From positions 1-64,000 of the forward strand of contig CAKVCL010000004.1 in the NCBI GenBank assembly GCA_934725855.1: a stretch of 64,000 nt of DNA, given 5' to 3'. Below, piece by piece: positions 1 to 10,209 of this stretch (within the stretch, counting starts at the first letter, position 1; the number at the start of each line of letters is the position of its first letter). Made by a program: the position numbers and the translations under genes. Origin of the DNA: an uncultured Cellulosilyticum sp. (GTDB taxonomy: Bacteria; Bacillota; Clostridia; Lachnospirales; Cellulosilyticaceae). The notes below the pieces were generated by a model, which searched no databases, had not been told where the DNA came from, and saw only the letters and a list, made by a program, of their open reading frames with translations.

Positions 1-60
1 AACGTATCGTAAAGCCTTGAAAATACGTTTAATACCCCTCTAATAATATTCTCCCCCTGA

Positions 61-98
61 AGCCTAGGTTCTTTTTACATCTTTGGGCTTTTTAGCAA
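61..98 (+). terminator. weak plus-strand terminator-like hairpin
   Basis: AAGCC at the left and GGGCTT followed by TTTT at the right can form a short stem. It would end a plus-strand transcript coming from outside the window. The stem is short and imperfect, so this is a weak call. Confidence 0.25.
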
Positions 99-104
99 TC
101 TTAT

Positions 105-875
105 CTAAATAAAGGCTTTTATATCCTCTACAACCTGCTGTGTATTTTCAAAAAGCATAGCATGTCCAAAACCGCTATATTTAATTATTTTTGATTTTTT
201 AACTAATTTTGCTAGATGTTCGGCATCTTTAGCTTGAATGACACTATCATCATCTCCAATAACTATAAGCATTGATTTATCTATACTGGAAACTTTATCA
301 ATAATATTGAATGCTCTTGCACTATATAAATCTTTAAATAAAAGTTCTGCATCCTTTAAATCGTCTAAAAACATTTTTTGTATTTCTTTACATTTCTCTT
401 CTTCTGTCTTACTTCCACACATTGCACTATAGATTTGCATAGGATCAACCGCCGTCATGTCAGCTAATGCCATGCCTAACGGATTTGTAGCTAAGTCTGC
501 GCAAGAACTAATAACAACTATTCTCTTTACCTGTGGCATATCAATAAGTCCTAGAGAAACTGCTACAAAACCGCCTAATGAATAGCCAAGTATAGTTATA
601 TCTTCTGTTGCAATCTTCTGCTCATATAATGCTCTGATCACTTCTTCTATACAGTCTGCTAACTCTTGGACAGAGGAACTAACACATCCTGTAGACTGTC
701 CATGCCCTGGTAAATCTAACGTAATTGTATTATATTCTGTAAAATTCATCGAAAATCTTTCCATGAATTTTGCTGTCATTCCTGATCCAGGAATAAATAT
801 TAATGTCTTTTCAGCTCTTTGATTGCCTATTTGACTATAGTAAATTTCTCCGTTTTTAGTATTAATCTTTCCCAT
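105..875 (-). CDS. alpha/beta hydrolase fold protein
   Basis: A 256-residue soluble alpha/beta hydrolase. The nucleophile elbow GYSLGG places the catalytic Ser at about residue 99. The acid is probably in GDDD (208-210) and the His is H238 in GFGHAM. An oxyanion-type FIPGSG stretch lies near residue 28 and DLPGHG near residue 54. The start is ATG preceded by GGAGGAG at good spacing. It has no signal peptide, so it is cytoplasmic. The family covers esterases, C-C hydrolases and lyases of the MenH type; the substrate cannot be read from sequence. It stands alone, divergent from adhE, and its leader carries four 12-bp direct repeats (see 896-943). Fold assignment is firm, function open. Confidence 0.85.
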   Translation of the reverse strand: MGKINTKNGEIYYSQIGNQRAEKTLIFIPGSGMTAKFMERFSMNFTEYNTITLDLPGHGQSTGCVSSSVQELADCIEEVIRALYEQKIATEDITILGYSLGGFVAVSLGLIDMPQVKRIVVISSCADLATNPLGMALADMTAVDPMQIYSAMCGSKTEEEKCKEIQKMFLDDLKDAELLFKDLYSARAFNIIDKVSSIDKSMLIVIGDDDSVIQAKDAEHLAKLVKKSKIIKYSGFGHAMLFENTQQVVEDIKAFI

Positions 876-895
876 TTTTCTCCTCCTATAATTAC

Positions 896-943
896 ATTGT
901 CATATACATTGTCCTATATATTGCCTTATGTATTGCCTTTTAT
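896..943. repeat. four tandem 12-bp direct repeats upstream of the hydrolase gene
   Basis: Four head-to-tail 12-mers start at 896, 908, 920 and 932: ATTGTCATATAC, ATTGTCCTATAT, ATTGCCTTATGT, ATTGCCTTTTAT. They occupy the leader of the minus-strand hydrolase gene, between its SD and a TATAAT (944-949, minus strand). They could be a regulator-binding array or simply slippage products. Confidence 0.6.
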
Positions 944-973
944 ATTATAATTTATTTTTATTATTTAAAACAA
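944..973 (-). promoter_or_regulatory. predicted sigma-A promoter of the hydrolase gene
   Basis: On the minus strand TTGTTT (968-973) and TATAAT (944-949) are spaced 18 bp apart. Transcription would start near 937, inside the 12-bp repeat array. Confidence 0.45.
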
Positions 974-1334
974 TATTTATTAATAAAATATTTAAAATTA
1001 ATTATCACAAATATAGTCTACGCGATATTTTTCGTCATAAGTTTAACCTTTCTCTTGACTCCATTTATGTTTCTATAAACAAATATACCCGATACTATTT
1101 GATATTATTTTATCAATTGATTTCCTATACTTATGCTCTAAAATTGTATTGATAAAAAACATTCTATAATTCTCTCCTATGTTCATAACTTTTATCTGGT
1201 ATTTCTTATTAGTTTTCTGATGTTTTTTGTTATTTTTTGTTATTTATACAGTTTTTTTCTCTATGTTTTTCCTTTATTTAATATTTTCTGTAATTTAATA
1301 CATAAAATTCTTTTATTTTGATCATGTTAAATTA
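974..1334. other. AT-rich intergenic region without a gene
   Basis: Between the divergent hydrolase and adhE. A 74-codon open frame on the plus strand (928-1152) has no SD and very biased A/T composition, so I do not call it. I see no other structure before the adhE promoter. Confidence 0.5.
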
Positions 1335-1364
1335 TTGACAAGTTTTTTTAATTCATGGTATGAT
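1335..1364 (+). promoter_or_regulatory. strong sigma-A promoter for adhE
   Basis: TTGACA (1335-1340), an 18-bp spacer, and TATGAT (1359-1364). Transcription should start near 1371, giving a leader of about 125 nt before the adhE ATG. Confidence 0.75.
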
Positions 1365-1370
1365 GACATT

Positions 1371-1408
1371 GTAGTCAAAAGGAATCCATTTTACAGACTA
1401 CTTTTTTT
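1371..1408 (+). terminator. terminator-like hairpin at the 5' end of the adhE leader
   Basis: GTAGTC (1371-1376) pairs with GACTAC (1396-1401). An inner AAAA/TTTT extension is possible, and seven T residues (1402-1408) follow. It begins almost exactly at the predicted transcription start, so it may be an attenuator or a 5' stabilising stem rather than the end of another gene. Confidence 0.45.
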
Positions 1409-1418
1409 AAAAGATAAT

Positions 1419-1436
1419 TTGTTAAAAAAATAACAT
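1419..1436. promoter_or_regulatory. putative Rex (redox) operator upstream of adhE
   Basis: The 18-bp site TTGTTAAAAAAATAACAT matches the clostridial Rex pattern TTGTTAANNNNTTAACAA at all but two fixed positions. Rex repressors sense the NADH/NAD+ ratio and commonly control adhE in clostridia. Here the site lies about 50 bp downstream of the predicted start, so it would act as a roadblock. Confidence 0.5.
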
Positions 1437-1494
1437 GAAAATTGAATTAAAATGACTTGAACTACACTAGAATGATGACTTGGAGGAACTTATT

Positions 1495-4110
1495 ATGACA
1501 AATACAAAAGCAGTTAAAGCTCAAGAATCAATTATAGATCCAGTTAAAATGGTAGATGATTTAGCTCAAAAAGCTGAAGTTTGTTTAAAACAAATGATGG
1601 AGCTTAACCAAGAGCAAGTAGATAATATTGTAAAAGCAATGGCACTTGCAGGGCTTTCTAATCAAATGAAGCTTGCACGTATGGCAGTTGAAGAAACAGG
1701 TCGTGGAATCTTCGAAGATAAAGTGACTAAAAATATCTTCTCTACTGAATATATTTATCACGATATTAAAAATGAAAAAACAGTGGGTGTGATTGAAGAT
1801 AACGAAGATGATGCTTTCATGCTTGTAGCTGAACCAGTTGGTGTTGTGGCTGGGGTAACACCTGTTACAAACCCTACTTCTACTACGATGTTTAAAGCCA
1901 TTATTTCTATTAAATCTCGTAACCCAATTATCTTCGGTTTCCACCCATCAGCACAAAATTGTTCTGCTGAAGCTGCTCGTATTGTAAGAGATGCTGCAAT
2001 TGCTGCTGGTGCTCCTGAAAACTGTGTACAATGGATTACACATCCATCTATTGAAGCAACTAACGCACTTATGAATCATCCTACAGTGGCTATGGTTCTT
2101 GCAACAGGTGGTTCTGGAATGGTACGTGCTGCTTACTCTACTGGTAAACCTGCACTTGGTGTTGGTCCTGGTAACGTCCCAGCTTTCATTGAAAAAACTG
2201 CAAAAGTTGAACGAGCTGTAAATGATATTATCTTAAGTAAATCTTTTGATAACGGTATGATTTGTGCTTCTGAACAAGCTGCAATTATTGAAGCACCGAT
2301 TTATGATAAAGCAGTTAGCTTATTTAAAGCGCAAGGTTGCTACTTTGCAACTAAAGAAGAAGTTAAAAAATTAGAACCAGTTGTAATCAACCTTGAAAAA
2401 GGTATGGTTAATCCTGCAATCGTTGGTAAATACCCATACGAAATTGCTCAAATGGCTGGTATTACCATTCCTAAAGAAACTAAAATCCTTTGCTGTGAAA
2501 TTGAAGGGGTTGGACCAAACTATCCACTTTCAAGAGAAAAACTTTCTCCAGTATTAGCTGTTGTAAAAGCTAAAGACGTAGAAGAAGGTATTCGTATGGC
2601 AGAAATCATGGTAGAAATGGGTGGTCTTGGACATACTTCATCTATTCACTCTACTAACAATGACGTTATCAATGCGTTTAGTAAACGTCTTAAAACAGGA
2701 CGTATTGTAGTGAATTCACCATCTACACATGGTGCAATCGGTGATATCTATAACTCTGTCACACCATCACTTACTCTTGGTTGTGGTTCTTACGGACATA
2801 ACTCTACAACTTCTAATGTTTCTACAAGCAATTTAATCAATATAAAGAAAGTGGCTAAACGTAAAGTGAATATGCAATGGTTTAAAATTCCAGAAAAAAT
2901 CTATTTTGAAGCAGGTTCAGTATCTTATCTTGCAAAAATGCCTAATATCTCTCGTGCATTAATTGTAACTGACCCTATGATGGTTAAACTCGGATATGTA
3001 GATAAAGTCGTTTATCAATTAAATAAAAATCTTAACAACGTAACAATTGACATCTTTAGTGATGTAGAACCAGATCCAGACCTTACAACTGTACGTCGTG
3101 GTACTGAAATGATGAATGCATTTAATCCAGATGTTATTATTGCTCTTGGTGGTGGTTCCGCTTTAGATGCGGCAAAAGGTATGTGGTTATTCTATGAGCA
3201 ACCAGAAGCAGACTTTATTGCTATGGCTCAAAAATTCGCAGACATTAGAAAACGTGTTTATAAGTTTCCTCGTCTTGGTCAAAAAGCTCAAATGGTATCT
3301 ATTCCTACAACTTCAGGAACAGGTTCAGAAGTAACTTCATTTGCTGTTATCTCTGATAAAGCAAACAACATGAAATACCCACTTGCTGACTATGAATTAA
3401 CACCAAACGTAGCCATTATCGACCCTGACTTCGTAATGAGTGTGCCAGCTGTTCCAACTGCTGATACAGGACTTGACGTATTAACTCATGCAATTGAAGC
3501 TTATGTTTCTATCTTAGCATCAGATTATACAGATGCGCTTGCGCTTAAAGCCATTCAATTAGTCTTTGAATATTTACCACGCTCATACAAAAACGGAGCA
3601 AATGACCCAGAAGCTAGAGAAAAAATGCACAACGCCTCAACCATGGCTGGTATGGCATTTACTAATGCTTTCTTAGGTATCAACCACTCTCTTGCTCATA
3701 AACTTGGTGGCGAATTCCACATCGTTCACGGTCGTGCGAATGCCATCTTATTACCACATGTTATTGAATATAACGGGAATACTAATCCAAGTAAATTTGT
3801 GATTTTCCCTAAATATGAAAAATATATTGCACCACAAAAATTCCAAGAAATCGCTAGAGTACTTGGTCTTCCAGCTAGCACACCTCAGGAAGGGGTTAAA
3901 TCTCTTGCTGATGCGGTTAGAAAACTTATGAAAGAGCTTAATATCCCTCTTACCATTAAAGAAATGGGGATTGATGAAAAACTTTACCTTTCTAAAGTAG
4001 AAGACTTAGCTTATAAAGCATTTGAAGATCAATGTACAACAGCTAACCCAAGATTACCAAAAGTAACTGAGCTCGCTGAGCTTTACAAAAAAGCTTACTA
4101 TGGTAAATAA
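1495..4110 (+). CDS. adhE: bifunctional acetaldehyde-CoA/alcohol dehydrogenase
   Basis: An 871-residue fusion. The N-terminal CoA-acylating aldehyde dehydrogenase domain (about 1-440) has its catalytic Cys near 257 in NGMICASEQ. The C-terminal iron-dependent alcohol dehydrogenase domain (about 450-871) shows GTGSEVTSF and the His-rich metal-binding stretches [10 protein letters not shown] and HSLAHKLGG. It reduces acetyl-CoA to acetaldehyde and then ethanol, regenerating NAD+ in fermentation, and usually forms spirosomes in the cytoplasm. I chose ATG 1495 because GGAGG (1482-1486) sits 8 nt upstream; a TTG at 1480 would overlap that SD. It is monocistronic, with a strong promoter, a Rex-like site and a bidirectional terminator. 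Length and motifs are normal. Confidence 0.97.
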   Translation: MTNTKAVKAQESIIDPVKMVDDLAQKAEVCLKQMMELNQEQVDNIVKAMALAGLSNQMKLARMAVEETGRGIFEDKVTKNIFSTEYIYHDIKNEKTVGVIEDNEDDAFMLVAEPVGVVAGVTPVTNPTSTTMFKAIISIKSRNPIIFGFHPSAQNCSAEAARIVRDAAIAAGAPENCVQWITHPSIEATNALMNHPTVAMVLATGGSGMVRAAYSTGKPALGVGPGNVPAFIEKTAKVERAVNDIILSKSFDNGMICASEQAAIIEAPIYDKAVSLFKAQGCYFATKEEVKKLEPVVINLEKGMVNPAIVGKYPYEIAQMAGITIPKETKILCCEIEGVGPNYPLSREKLSPVLAVVKAKDVEEGIRMAEIMVEMGGLGHTSSIHSTNNDVINAFSKRLKTGRIVVNSPSTHGAIGDIYNSVTPSLTLGCGSYGHNSTTSNVSTSNLINIKKVAKRKVNMQWFKIPEKIYFEAGSVSYLAKMPNISRALIVTDPMMVKLGYVDKVVYQLNKNLNNVTIDIFSDVEPDPDLTTVRRGTEMMNAFNPDVIIALGGGSALDAAKGMWLFYEQPEADFIAMAQKFADIRKRVYKFPRLGQKAQMVSIPTTSGTGSEVTSFAVISDKANNMKYPLADYELTPNVAIIDPDFVMSVPAVPTADTGLDVLTHAIEAYVSILASDYTDALALKAIQLVFEYLPRSYKNGANDPEAREKMHNASTMAGMAFTNAFLGINHSLAHKLGGEFHIVHGRANAILLPHVIEYNGNTNPSKFVIFPKYEKYIAPQKFQEIARVLGLPASTPQEGVKSLADAVRKLMKELNIPLTIKEMGIDEKLYLSKVEDLAYKAFEDQCTTANPRLPKVTELAELYKKAYYGK

Positions 4111-4151
4111 TTAACGCTAATAACCTAAATTTTTGATTATAAATTACTCTC

Positions 4152-4195
4152 AAAAAATGACCGCCTTTATCACACTCCTTTGGCGGTCATTTTTC
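4152..4195. terminator. bidirectional terminator between adhE and a chemoreceptor gene
   Basis: AAAAAATGACCGCC (4152-4165) pairs perfectly with GGCGGTCATTTTT (from 4182). A and T tracts on the two sides serve both convergent transcripts. Confidence 0.9.
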
Positions 4196-4207
4196 ATTTA
4201 TTTTGGG

Positions 4208-6256
4208 TTATAGCTTAAACCTATTAATAACACCTTTTAGTCCTTCTAGTTGTTCATTTAATCCATCTGCTAGATTATTTAACTCTTCCATAACGGCTTT
4301 TTGTTCCTCCCCTAAGGCATTAAGCTCTTCTGTGGAAGCTGCTGTTTCTTCTGTAACTGTCGTAATGCTTTCCATCTTTTCTGATACATTTTCTTTAAGG
4401 TCATTCATAGATTGACTTCTTGTACTTACCTCATTGATGCCTACATTAATCTCTTCAGTTTCTTCAATCATTTCCCCTAATGACCTTTGTGTTTCTTGAG
4501 CAACTTTTTCTTGTGCCTTAAAATATTCCTTAGACCGATTAACTAGCTCAACTGCTTGATTGGCTTTATCTTCTATTTTTTTCAATGTGCCTTTTACATT
4601 ATCAGTAGAAAGCTTAGATTGCTCAGATAATGTTCTAACTTCTTTAGCTACAACAGCAAATCCTTTGCCCACATCACCTGCTCTTGCTGCTTCAATACTC
4701 GCATTAAGTGCTAAAAGATTGGTTTGTTCACTAATGCCATCAAGAAGTTTCATTATTTCACCAATAGCTTTTGTCAGTTCATTTAAAGAAATAACACTTT
4801 CACTAATAGCTCCAGAAATAGTCGTTGTTGAATTCATAACCTGACTTAATTGCTTCAAGTTAATACTTGCCGCTTCTATTTTCTTTTTGGTGCTTTTCGA
4901 TTTTGAAGAAATATCTTGCGTCCCATTAATGACGCTCTTAATACTGTCTGCCAAATTTTCTATCATCAATACGCCATTTTGAGTATCTTCTGCTTGCTTA
5001 GTGGCACCTTGCGCTATATTTTCAATTGCTAAAGATAATTGAGTAAATGAGTGAATCGATTGTTTAGTGTTTCGCTTTAACCTATTGCTTGCCTCAAAAA
5101 TCTTATCAATGGTTTCTTGTGTCTCTTCAATCAATCTTCTAATATTTATCATCATATGATTAAAGCTTATACCTAATTCACCTAATTCATCCTGACTACT
5201 TATTGCCACAACAGCACTTAAATCACCTGTTTCTGCTTGTTTCATTGAAGCGCGAATTTGCAAGATAGCTTGAACAATGTCTCTAGAAATCAAAAATCCC
5301 GCCAATGTCGCCGTTATCACGCTGATTACAATTAATATCCACATCATATAATCTGCCTCATTAATTGTCTGAGTAAGAGTAGCTACAGGAATACTGGCCA
5401 CTATTGTCCAATTGTTACTACTTTTAGCATAAGAAATAAGTTTACCATCAACTTCTTCTTCTCCTATTTCATTATCAAATTTTACTATATCTACAATATC
5501 CTGATTTAACTGAGCGCCTTCTGTGGCTGAAAGAATCTCACCATTTGCATCAAGTAAAAAGACTTCTGCTCCCTCAAAAAGTTTAATAGTCTGAACCTGT
5601 TCCACTAAAGGCTCGATGTTAACTTCCATAATAAATTTACCTATGGACTTGGCAGACTGCATGCTATTTAAATTTCTAATAGCAAAAACTCTTCCCCCGT
5701 GCCCCGGAAAATTAGTAACCCATGTTAATTTTCCAGTTGTATCATAATCATTAAATTTGAGTAGAGCTTCCCGCGTAATCTCACCAGGTAAAGAATTGTT
5801 TGCATATGTAGTAATCACATCATCCCCGATTGTTAAAGCTATATCTAAAACACTTTCATCAAAGTTCACAGAGTAACGTAGCTGACTAATTATATTCTTT
5901 GTAATATTGAATTTATCTAAAGTAGATTGTGGTGTTTTGCCTCTACACGCAATTATATAATCCGTTATCAAATTAATAGAAGAAGCATTTAATTCATTAA
6001 TGACAATTTGATTTCCCAGTTTATCCAGTTGTGTTTCAAAAGACGAAATGTTCATAGACGCTTGTTGTACCATTTGTGTTGCTAGTTGACTGCTCGTGTT
6101 TTTTAATGCTTTTCTAGAATTGTTTGAGTAAAAAATATTAACAATAATAAGTGGCACCGCTACACAAAGAAAATATGAAATGATCATTCTAGCTTTAATA
6201 GAGATTCTAATCCTTGCTAATTTTTTTCTTTCTTTACCTTGCAACATTTTTTGCAC
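4208..6256 (-). CDS. methyl-accepting chemotaxis protein (Cache-type sensor)
   Basis: A 682-residue transmembrane chemoreceptor. TM1 lies near residues 25-45. An extracytoplasmic sensor of about 260 residues, probably dCache-like, follows, then TM2 near 305-330, a HAMP segment, and a long coiled-coil signalling domain. Its tip carries the hallmark [18 protein letters not shown]. The start is GTG, with AGGAGGG 6 nt upstream; the next ATG is too far from the SD. It is a close paralogue of the adjacent larger receptor. It would signal to CheA/CheW elsewhere on the chromosome, since no chemotaxis kinase genes are in the window. The ligand is unknown. Confidence 0.93.
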   Translation of the reverse strand: MQKMLQGKERKKLARIRISIKARMIISYFLCVAVPLIIVNIFYSNNSRKALKNTSSQLATQMVQQASMNISSFETQLDKLGNQIVINELNASSINLITDYIIACRGKTPQSTLDKFNITKNIISQLRYSVNFDESVLDIALTIGDDVITTYANNSLPGEITREALLKFNDYDTTGKLTWVTNFPGHGGRVFAIRNLNSMQSAKSIGKFIMEVNIEPLVEQVQTIKLFEGAEVFLLDANGEILSATEGAQLNQDIVDIVKFDNEIGEEEVDGKLISYAKSSNNWTIVASIPVATLTQTINEADYMMWILIVISVITATLAGFLISRDIVQAILQIRASMKQAETGDLSAVVAISSQDELGELGISFNHMMINIRRLIEETQETIDKIFEASNRLKRNTKQSIHSFTQLSLAIENIAQGATKQAEDTQNGVLMIENLADSIKSVINGTQDISSKSKSTKKKIEAASINLKQLSQVMNSTTTISGAISESVISLNELTKAIGEIMKLLDGISEQTNLLALNASIEAARAGDVGKGFAVVAKEVRTLSEQSKLSTDNVKGTLKKIEDKANQAVELVNRSKEYFKAQEKVAQETQRSLGEMIEETEEINVGINEVSTRSQSMNDLKENVSEKMESITTVTEETAASTEELNALGEEQKAVMEELNNLADGLNEQLEGLKGVINRFKL

Positions 6257-6307
6257 ATGATCCCTCCTACAATATTCATTGACATCCTAGCTATCTCTCA
6301 CTTGTAT

Positions 6308-6316
6308 ATTATACCA
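6308..6316 (-). promoter_or_regulatory. extended -10 element upstream of the 682-residue chemoreceptor
   Basis: Minus-strand TGGTATAAT (a TGn extended -10) lies about 50 bp upstream of the start codon. No good -35 is visible. Confidence 0.4.
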
Positions 6317-6396
6317 TTAGTAGGATAAATCTGTATTCTTTTCTATATTTTTTGATTTTTTGTTTATTTTCACCAAATGTATTGTTTAGTTTAACT

Positions 6397-6458
6397 AGTT
6401 GCCCATATAAAAAACGGATGCTCTAACTATAGGGCATCCGTTTTTTATATGGGCAACT
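6397..6458. terminator. long perfect inverted repeat/terminator between two chemoreceptor genes
   Basis: Two 25-bp perfect arms (6397-6421 and 6434-6458) flank a 12-nt loop. The inner CGGATGC/GCATCCG is followed by six T on either strand. It begins 2 bp past the stop codon of the upstream 736-residue receptor, so it is its terminator. It separates the two paralogues into distinct transcripts. Confidence 0.85.
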
Positions 6459-6459
6459 T

Positions 6460-8670
6460 TTAAAGAGTAAATTTATTAATCACAACTTTTAGTCCTTCTA
6501 ACTGCTCGTTAAGTTCATCTGCTAAATGATTAAGTTCTTCCATAACTGCTTTTTGCTGCTCACCTAATGCATTCAATTCTTCGGTAGAAGCTGCTGTTTC
6601 TTCTGTAACGGTTGTAATACTTTCCATTTTTTCTGATACATTATTTTTAAGCTCATTCATAGATTGACTTCTTGAACTTACTTCATCAATTCCTTTATTA
6701 ATCACTTCAATCTCTTGTATCATTTCCCTTAAAGAATCTTGAGTTTCTACAGCAACCTTTTCTTGCTCTCCAAAATAATTTCTTGATTCATTAACTAGTT
6801 CAACAGCTTGACTTGCTCTCTCTTCTATTTGTTTCAAAGTATCTTTAACATTATTCGTTGAAGCCTTGGATTGCTCAGAAAGATTTCTAACTTCATTTGC
6901 CACAACTGCAAATCCTTTACCTACCTCTCCCGCTCTTGCTGCTTCAATGCTTGCATTAAGAGCTAAAAGATTGGTCTGTTCACTAATTCCATCTAAAAGC
7001 TTCATAACTGTACTGATGGTTTTTGTCAAATCATTTAATGCAATAACACTTTCTCTAATTTCTACTGATATAGCTGTTGTAGAGTTCATAACCTCTGTTA
7101 ATTGTTTTATATTATTACTTGCTGCTTCAATCTTTTTCTTGGTTCTCTCAGATTGAGAAGATACATCTTGAGTTCCATTCATAACAACCTTGATACTATC
7201 TGCTAAGTTCTCCATCATTATGGCGCCATCTTGTGTATCTGTAGCTTGAGCTGTGGCACCTTCTGATATATTCTCAATCGAACTAGATAATTGATTAAAT
7301 GACTGTATAGATTGATTTGCATTACGTTTTAACATATTACTTGCATCAAAGATTTTATTGATGGTATTTTGTGTTTCTTCTATTAATCCTCTGATATTAA
7401 ATAGCATATTATTAAAACTTATGCCTAATTCACCCAGCTCATCATTACTACTAATCTTAACTACAGCACTTAAATCACCAGTTTCTGCTTGTTTCATTGA
7501 AGCACGAATTTGTAAAATAGCTTGTACAATTCCTCTAGAAATTAAAAATCCTGCAACTGTTGCAATCAGTACACTAATAATGATGATAACCCATACCATA
7601 TGATTTGCCTCATTAATATCTCGTGTTAGGGTCGCAACTGGAATACTTGCTACAATTGTCCAGTTATTACTGCTTCGAGCATAAGAAATTAGTTTACCAT
7701 TAACTTCTTCTTCTCCACTTTCTTCTTGCATAGAAATAACTCTTTCAATATCACTATTGATCGTTGCACCTTCTGTGGAAGTAAGAACTTTTCCATTTGT
7801 ATCAAGTAAGAAAACTTCTGCACCATCAAATAGCTGAATTTTCTGAACTTGCTCAACCAAAGGTTCTATATTGACTTCCATTACAAATTTACCAATTGCC
7901 TTCGCAGTTTGCATATTATTAAGATTTCTAATAATGAAAATTCTATCCTCATATCCTGGAAAATCAGTAATCCATGAAATATTGCCACTCGTTTCGTAAT
8001 CTCCAAATTTTAATATAGCTTCCACAGATAAATCTGTATTAGCTGTATTATGAGAGTCATTTTTATAGGTCGTAATAACATTTTCATCAATCACTAAAGC
8101 AACATTTGAAACATTTTCATCAAAGCCAACAGAATAGCGGAGTTGACTCGTAATATCTTTAATAATATTAAATCGATCTAATGTAGCCTCTGGTTTTTTT
8201 CCTCTTGATGCAATCATGTATTCAGAAAGTAGATTCGTTGATGTCGCATTTAACTCATTAATAACAATTCGATTCGCCAGTTTATCTAGTTGCGTATGAA
8301 ATGAGGAAACATTTGTACAAGCTTGTTGTACCATTTCCGTCGCTAATTGACCACTTGTCTTTTTTAAAGTTTGCCTAGAGGTACGTAAGGAAAAAATATT
8401 AACCAAAATAAGTGGTATAGCTACACAAAGAAAGTAAGAGATTACCATTCTAGATTTAATCGTAATTCTAAATCTCCCCTTTGTTGAATCAGACTTATGC
8501 TTGTTAAGCATTTGTTCTTTTGTTACCTGATCTTTCGTTTTTTGACTCATTTTATTGAGATTTAACTTAGGCAAATTAAAGTTTTCCTCCTCCTTACTCT
8601 TTTTTACATTCGTCTTATATTGGCCAGTATTTATTTTTTTAGGTTTTATATTTGAAAATACCCTATTCAT
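6460..8670 (-). CDS. methyl-accepting chemotaxis protein (Cache-type sensor), longer paralogue
   Basis: A 736-residue receptor, strongly similar along its length to the next gene downstream. It has an extra basic, Lys-rich cytoplasmic N-terminus of about 70 residues before TM1. The order is TM1, extracytoplasmic Cache-like sensor, TM2 and HAMP, then a signalling coiled coil with [19 protein letters not shown]. The start is ATG preceded by GAGGAGG at good spacing. The pair arose by tandem duplication. The signalling tips and much of the sensor are conserved, so the ligands may be related. Each copy has its own transcription unit. Confidence 0.93.
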   Translation of the reverse strand: MNRVFSNIKPKKINTGQYKTNVKKSKEEENFNLPKLNLNKMSQKTKDQVTKEQMLNKHKSDSTKGRFRITIKSRMVISYFLCVAIPLILVNIFSLRTSRQTLKKTSGQLATEMVQQACTNVSSFHTQLDKLANRIVINELNATSTNLLSEYMIASRGKKPEATLDRFNIIKDITSQLRYSVGFDENVSNVALVIDENVITTYKNDSHNTANTDLSVEAILKFGDYETSGNISWITDFPGYEDRIFIIRNLNNMQTAKAIGKFVMEVNIEPLVEQVQKIQLFDGAEVFLLDTNGKVLTSTEGATINSDIERVISMQEESGEEEVNGKLISYARSSNNWTIVASIPVATLTRDINEANHMVWVIIIISVLIATVAGFLISRGIVQAILQIRASMKQAETGDLSAVVKISSNDELGELGISFNNMLFNIRGLIEETQNTINKIFDASNMLKRNANQSIQSFNQLSSSIENISEGATAQATDTQDGAIMMENLADSIKVVMNGTQDVSSQSERTKKKIEAASNNIKQLTEVMNSTTAISVEIRESVIALNDLTKTISTVMKLLDGISEQTNLLALNASIEAARAGEVGKGFAVVANEVRNLSEQSKASTNNVKDTLKQIEERASQAVELVNESRNYFGEQEKVAVETQDSLREMIQEIEVINKGIDEVSSRSQSMNELKNNVSEKMESITTVTEETAASTEELNALGEQQKAVMEELNHLADELNEQLEGLKVVINKFTL

Positions 8671-8907
8671 GCTATTTCCTCCTCGTAAAGCATTTTTTCA
8701 AAGGTCAGCTTTACACTTCTTATTCTAATTATACTATATTTACCTTAAATTAGTATGTACTTTTTTATACTATTCTTATTTTTTTTATTATTATGTCATA
8801 TTGTTTTGTGCATTTTAATCAATAAATTGTTTTTTTCTATATTAATTCATAAGTTCTTGTATATTGGTAAATATTAATTTTAAAGATTATCATACAGGAG
8901 GTAATTT

Positions 8908-9576
8908 ATGAAAAAGTTACTCGTTATCCTAATAATATGTCAGTCACTCTTTCTATTAACCGGATGTACTTCTAACCCTAGCTCAAATAGCTCCCAAAAC
9001 CAAACTGAAAATATAGCTTCTATTGACACTACCCCAGAAGAAGCTATAGAAGGTTTATTAAAAGCATTACAACAACAAAATTTCTCTAAAGCTAAACAAT
9101 ATTATGTAGAAAACTTTGATAATATGGCTAACTTTCGTAATCAGCTAGAAGACATCTCTCCAACAGTTGCTAATCAATTTTTTAGCAAACTCGCTGACTT
9201 TACCTATACGGTTGAAAGAACAACCATTGATTCTAATACGCCCTCCCAAGCAACAGCTTATGTCACTATGACTTACCATGATATAGGCAATGCTTTTGAA
9301 GTCACACTCTTGGAATATATGAGAAATAATATTTCCATGACTTATGATGGTAAGAAAGATGATGATATAAGCAAAAAAGCAGATACCATTGTTACTGAAG
9401 CACTTGATCAAAGTTCTAAGACAACACTTTCCCATATCCCTGTTTCCCTCACTTTAGAAGACACCAATTGGAAAGTAAGTAAAATGAGTGAAAGTCCAGA
9501 ACTTCTAAATGCACTTAGCGGTAATCTATTAAACACAATCGACAAACTTTCTACCACTATAAACAACCCTAAATAA
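8908..9576 (+). CDS. putative lipoprotein with NTF2/DUF4878-like domain
   Basis: 222 residues with a lipoprotein signal ending in LLTGC (Cys 20), followed by a Ser/Asn/Gln-rich linker. The segment starting TPEEAIEGLLKALQQQNFSKA (about 42-62) resembles the opening helix of DUF4878/NTF2-like lipoproteins that are anchored to the outer face of the membrane. The SD AGGAGG is well placed. No enzymatic motif is visible. It is monogenic, with its own bidirectional terminator. Anchoring is firm; the domain name is tentative and the role unknown. Confidence 0.75.
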   Translation: MKKLLVILIICQSLFLLTGCTSNPSSNSSQNQTENIASIDTTPEEAIEGLLKALQQQNFSKAKQYYVENFDNMANFRNQLEDISPTVANQFFSKLADFTYTVERTTIDSNTPSQATAYVTMTYHDIGNAFEVTLLEYMRNNISMTYDGKKDDDISKKADTIVTEALDQSSKTTLSHIPVSLTLEDTNWKVSKMSESPELLNALSGNLLNTIDKLSTTINNPK

Positions 9577-9578
9577 CC

Positions 9579-9654
9579 AAAAAAGAGGATGCTTATCCCT
9601 GTTTTTTCAATGCACTATGTCCATTCTATATCTATCTTAAGCATCCTCTCTTTT
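9579..9654. terminator. bidirectional terminator
   Basis: AAAAAAGAGGATGCTTA (9579-9595) pairs with TAAGCATCCTCTCTTTT (9638-9654) across a 42-nt loop, between convergent genes. Confidence 0.8.
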
Positions 9655-9669
9655 ATGCCTATTTTCTTC

Positions 9670-10041
9670 TTATAAATTACTATTTAATTCTTTCATTGCG
9701 CCATATAATTCATCCGTCATATAACGTATGACATCATCTTTATTCGGTTTGCCTGCTTTAATCGCTTCATAAATATCTATACCCTTTTCCCATATGCCTA
9801 CTTCAGACACCTTCTTTAATTTTTCTAAGGTATGATAAGACTGCCTTGCATTTACTACTTTATAATCTAACTTAGCTAAATAGTCTTCTACTAGTTCACT
9901 AGAAAAATCAAAAAGCCTCGTGAAAAATCTACATAATTCTTCTTCCTCTAACTGCAAAATAATCTTCTCTTCAATTAAAGTATTTAGCATTTTTACTACT
10001 TCTTCATACTTAAACCTCTTGCCTTCTTTAAAAAATGTCAT
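9670..10041 (-). CDS. conserved-looking small hypothetical protein
   Basis: 123 residues, predicted largely helical and soluble, not recognised. The first in-frame ATG (10065) lies only about 14 bp from a minus-strand TATAAT (10079-10084) and has no SD. The ATG at 10041 has GGGGG (10050-10054) 8 nt upstream, so I start there. It contains many Glu/Lys and a Phe-rich stretch (FFTRLFDFSSE), but no catalytic motif or membrane segment. It is a single gene facing the lipoprotein gene. Function unknown. Confidence 0.7.
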   Translation of the reverse strand: MTFFKEGKRFKYEEVVKMLNTLIEEKIILQLEEEELCRFFTRLFDFSSELVEDYLAKLDYKVVNARQSYHTLEKLKKVSEVGIWEKGIDIYEAIKAGKPNKDDVIRYMTDELYGAMKELNSNL

Positions 10042-10145
10042 ATAATTAGCCCCCAAATTAGTCATTTTAATTAGCTATATTATACCATCTATAAGAAATT
10101 TTTAAATACTCTTCCATATTTTTATATTTTCTCAATATTAAAACA

Positions 10146-10189
10146 AATACACCTAATATCGTATTTATTTTTTCGATATTAGGTGTATT
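10146..10189. repeat. 16-bp perfect inverted repeat (terminator-like)
   Basis: Arms 10146-10161 and 10174-10189 are perfectly complementary with a 12-nt loop. On the minus strand a T-rich tail follows, so it could end a short minus-strand transcript covering 10210-10342. Confidence 0.55.
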
Positions 10190-10209
10190 CTTGTAAACCC
10201 TTCATTCAC

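Noticed and set aside
928..1152. 74-codon plus-strand open frame upstream of adhE
   Set aside because: No SD, extreme A/T composition, and overlaps the predicted promoter of the divergent gene; looks like chance.
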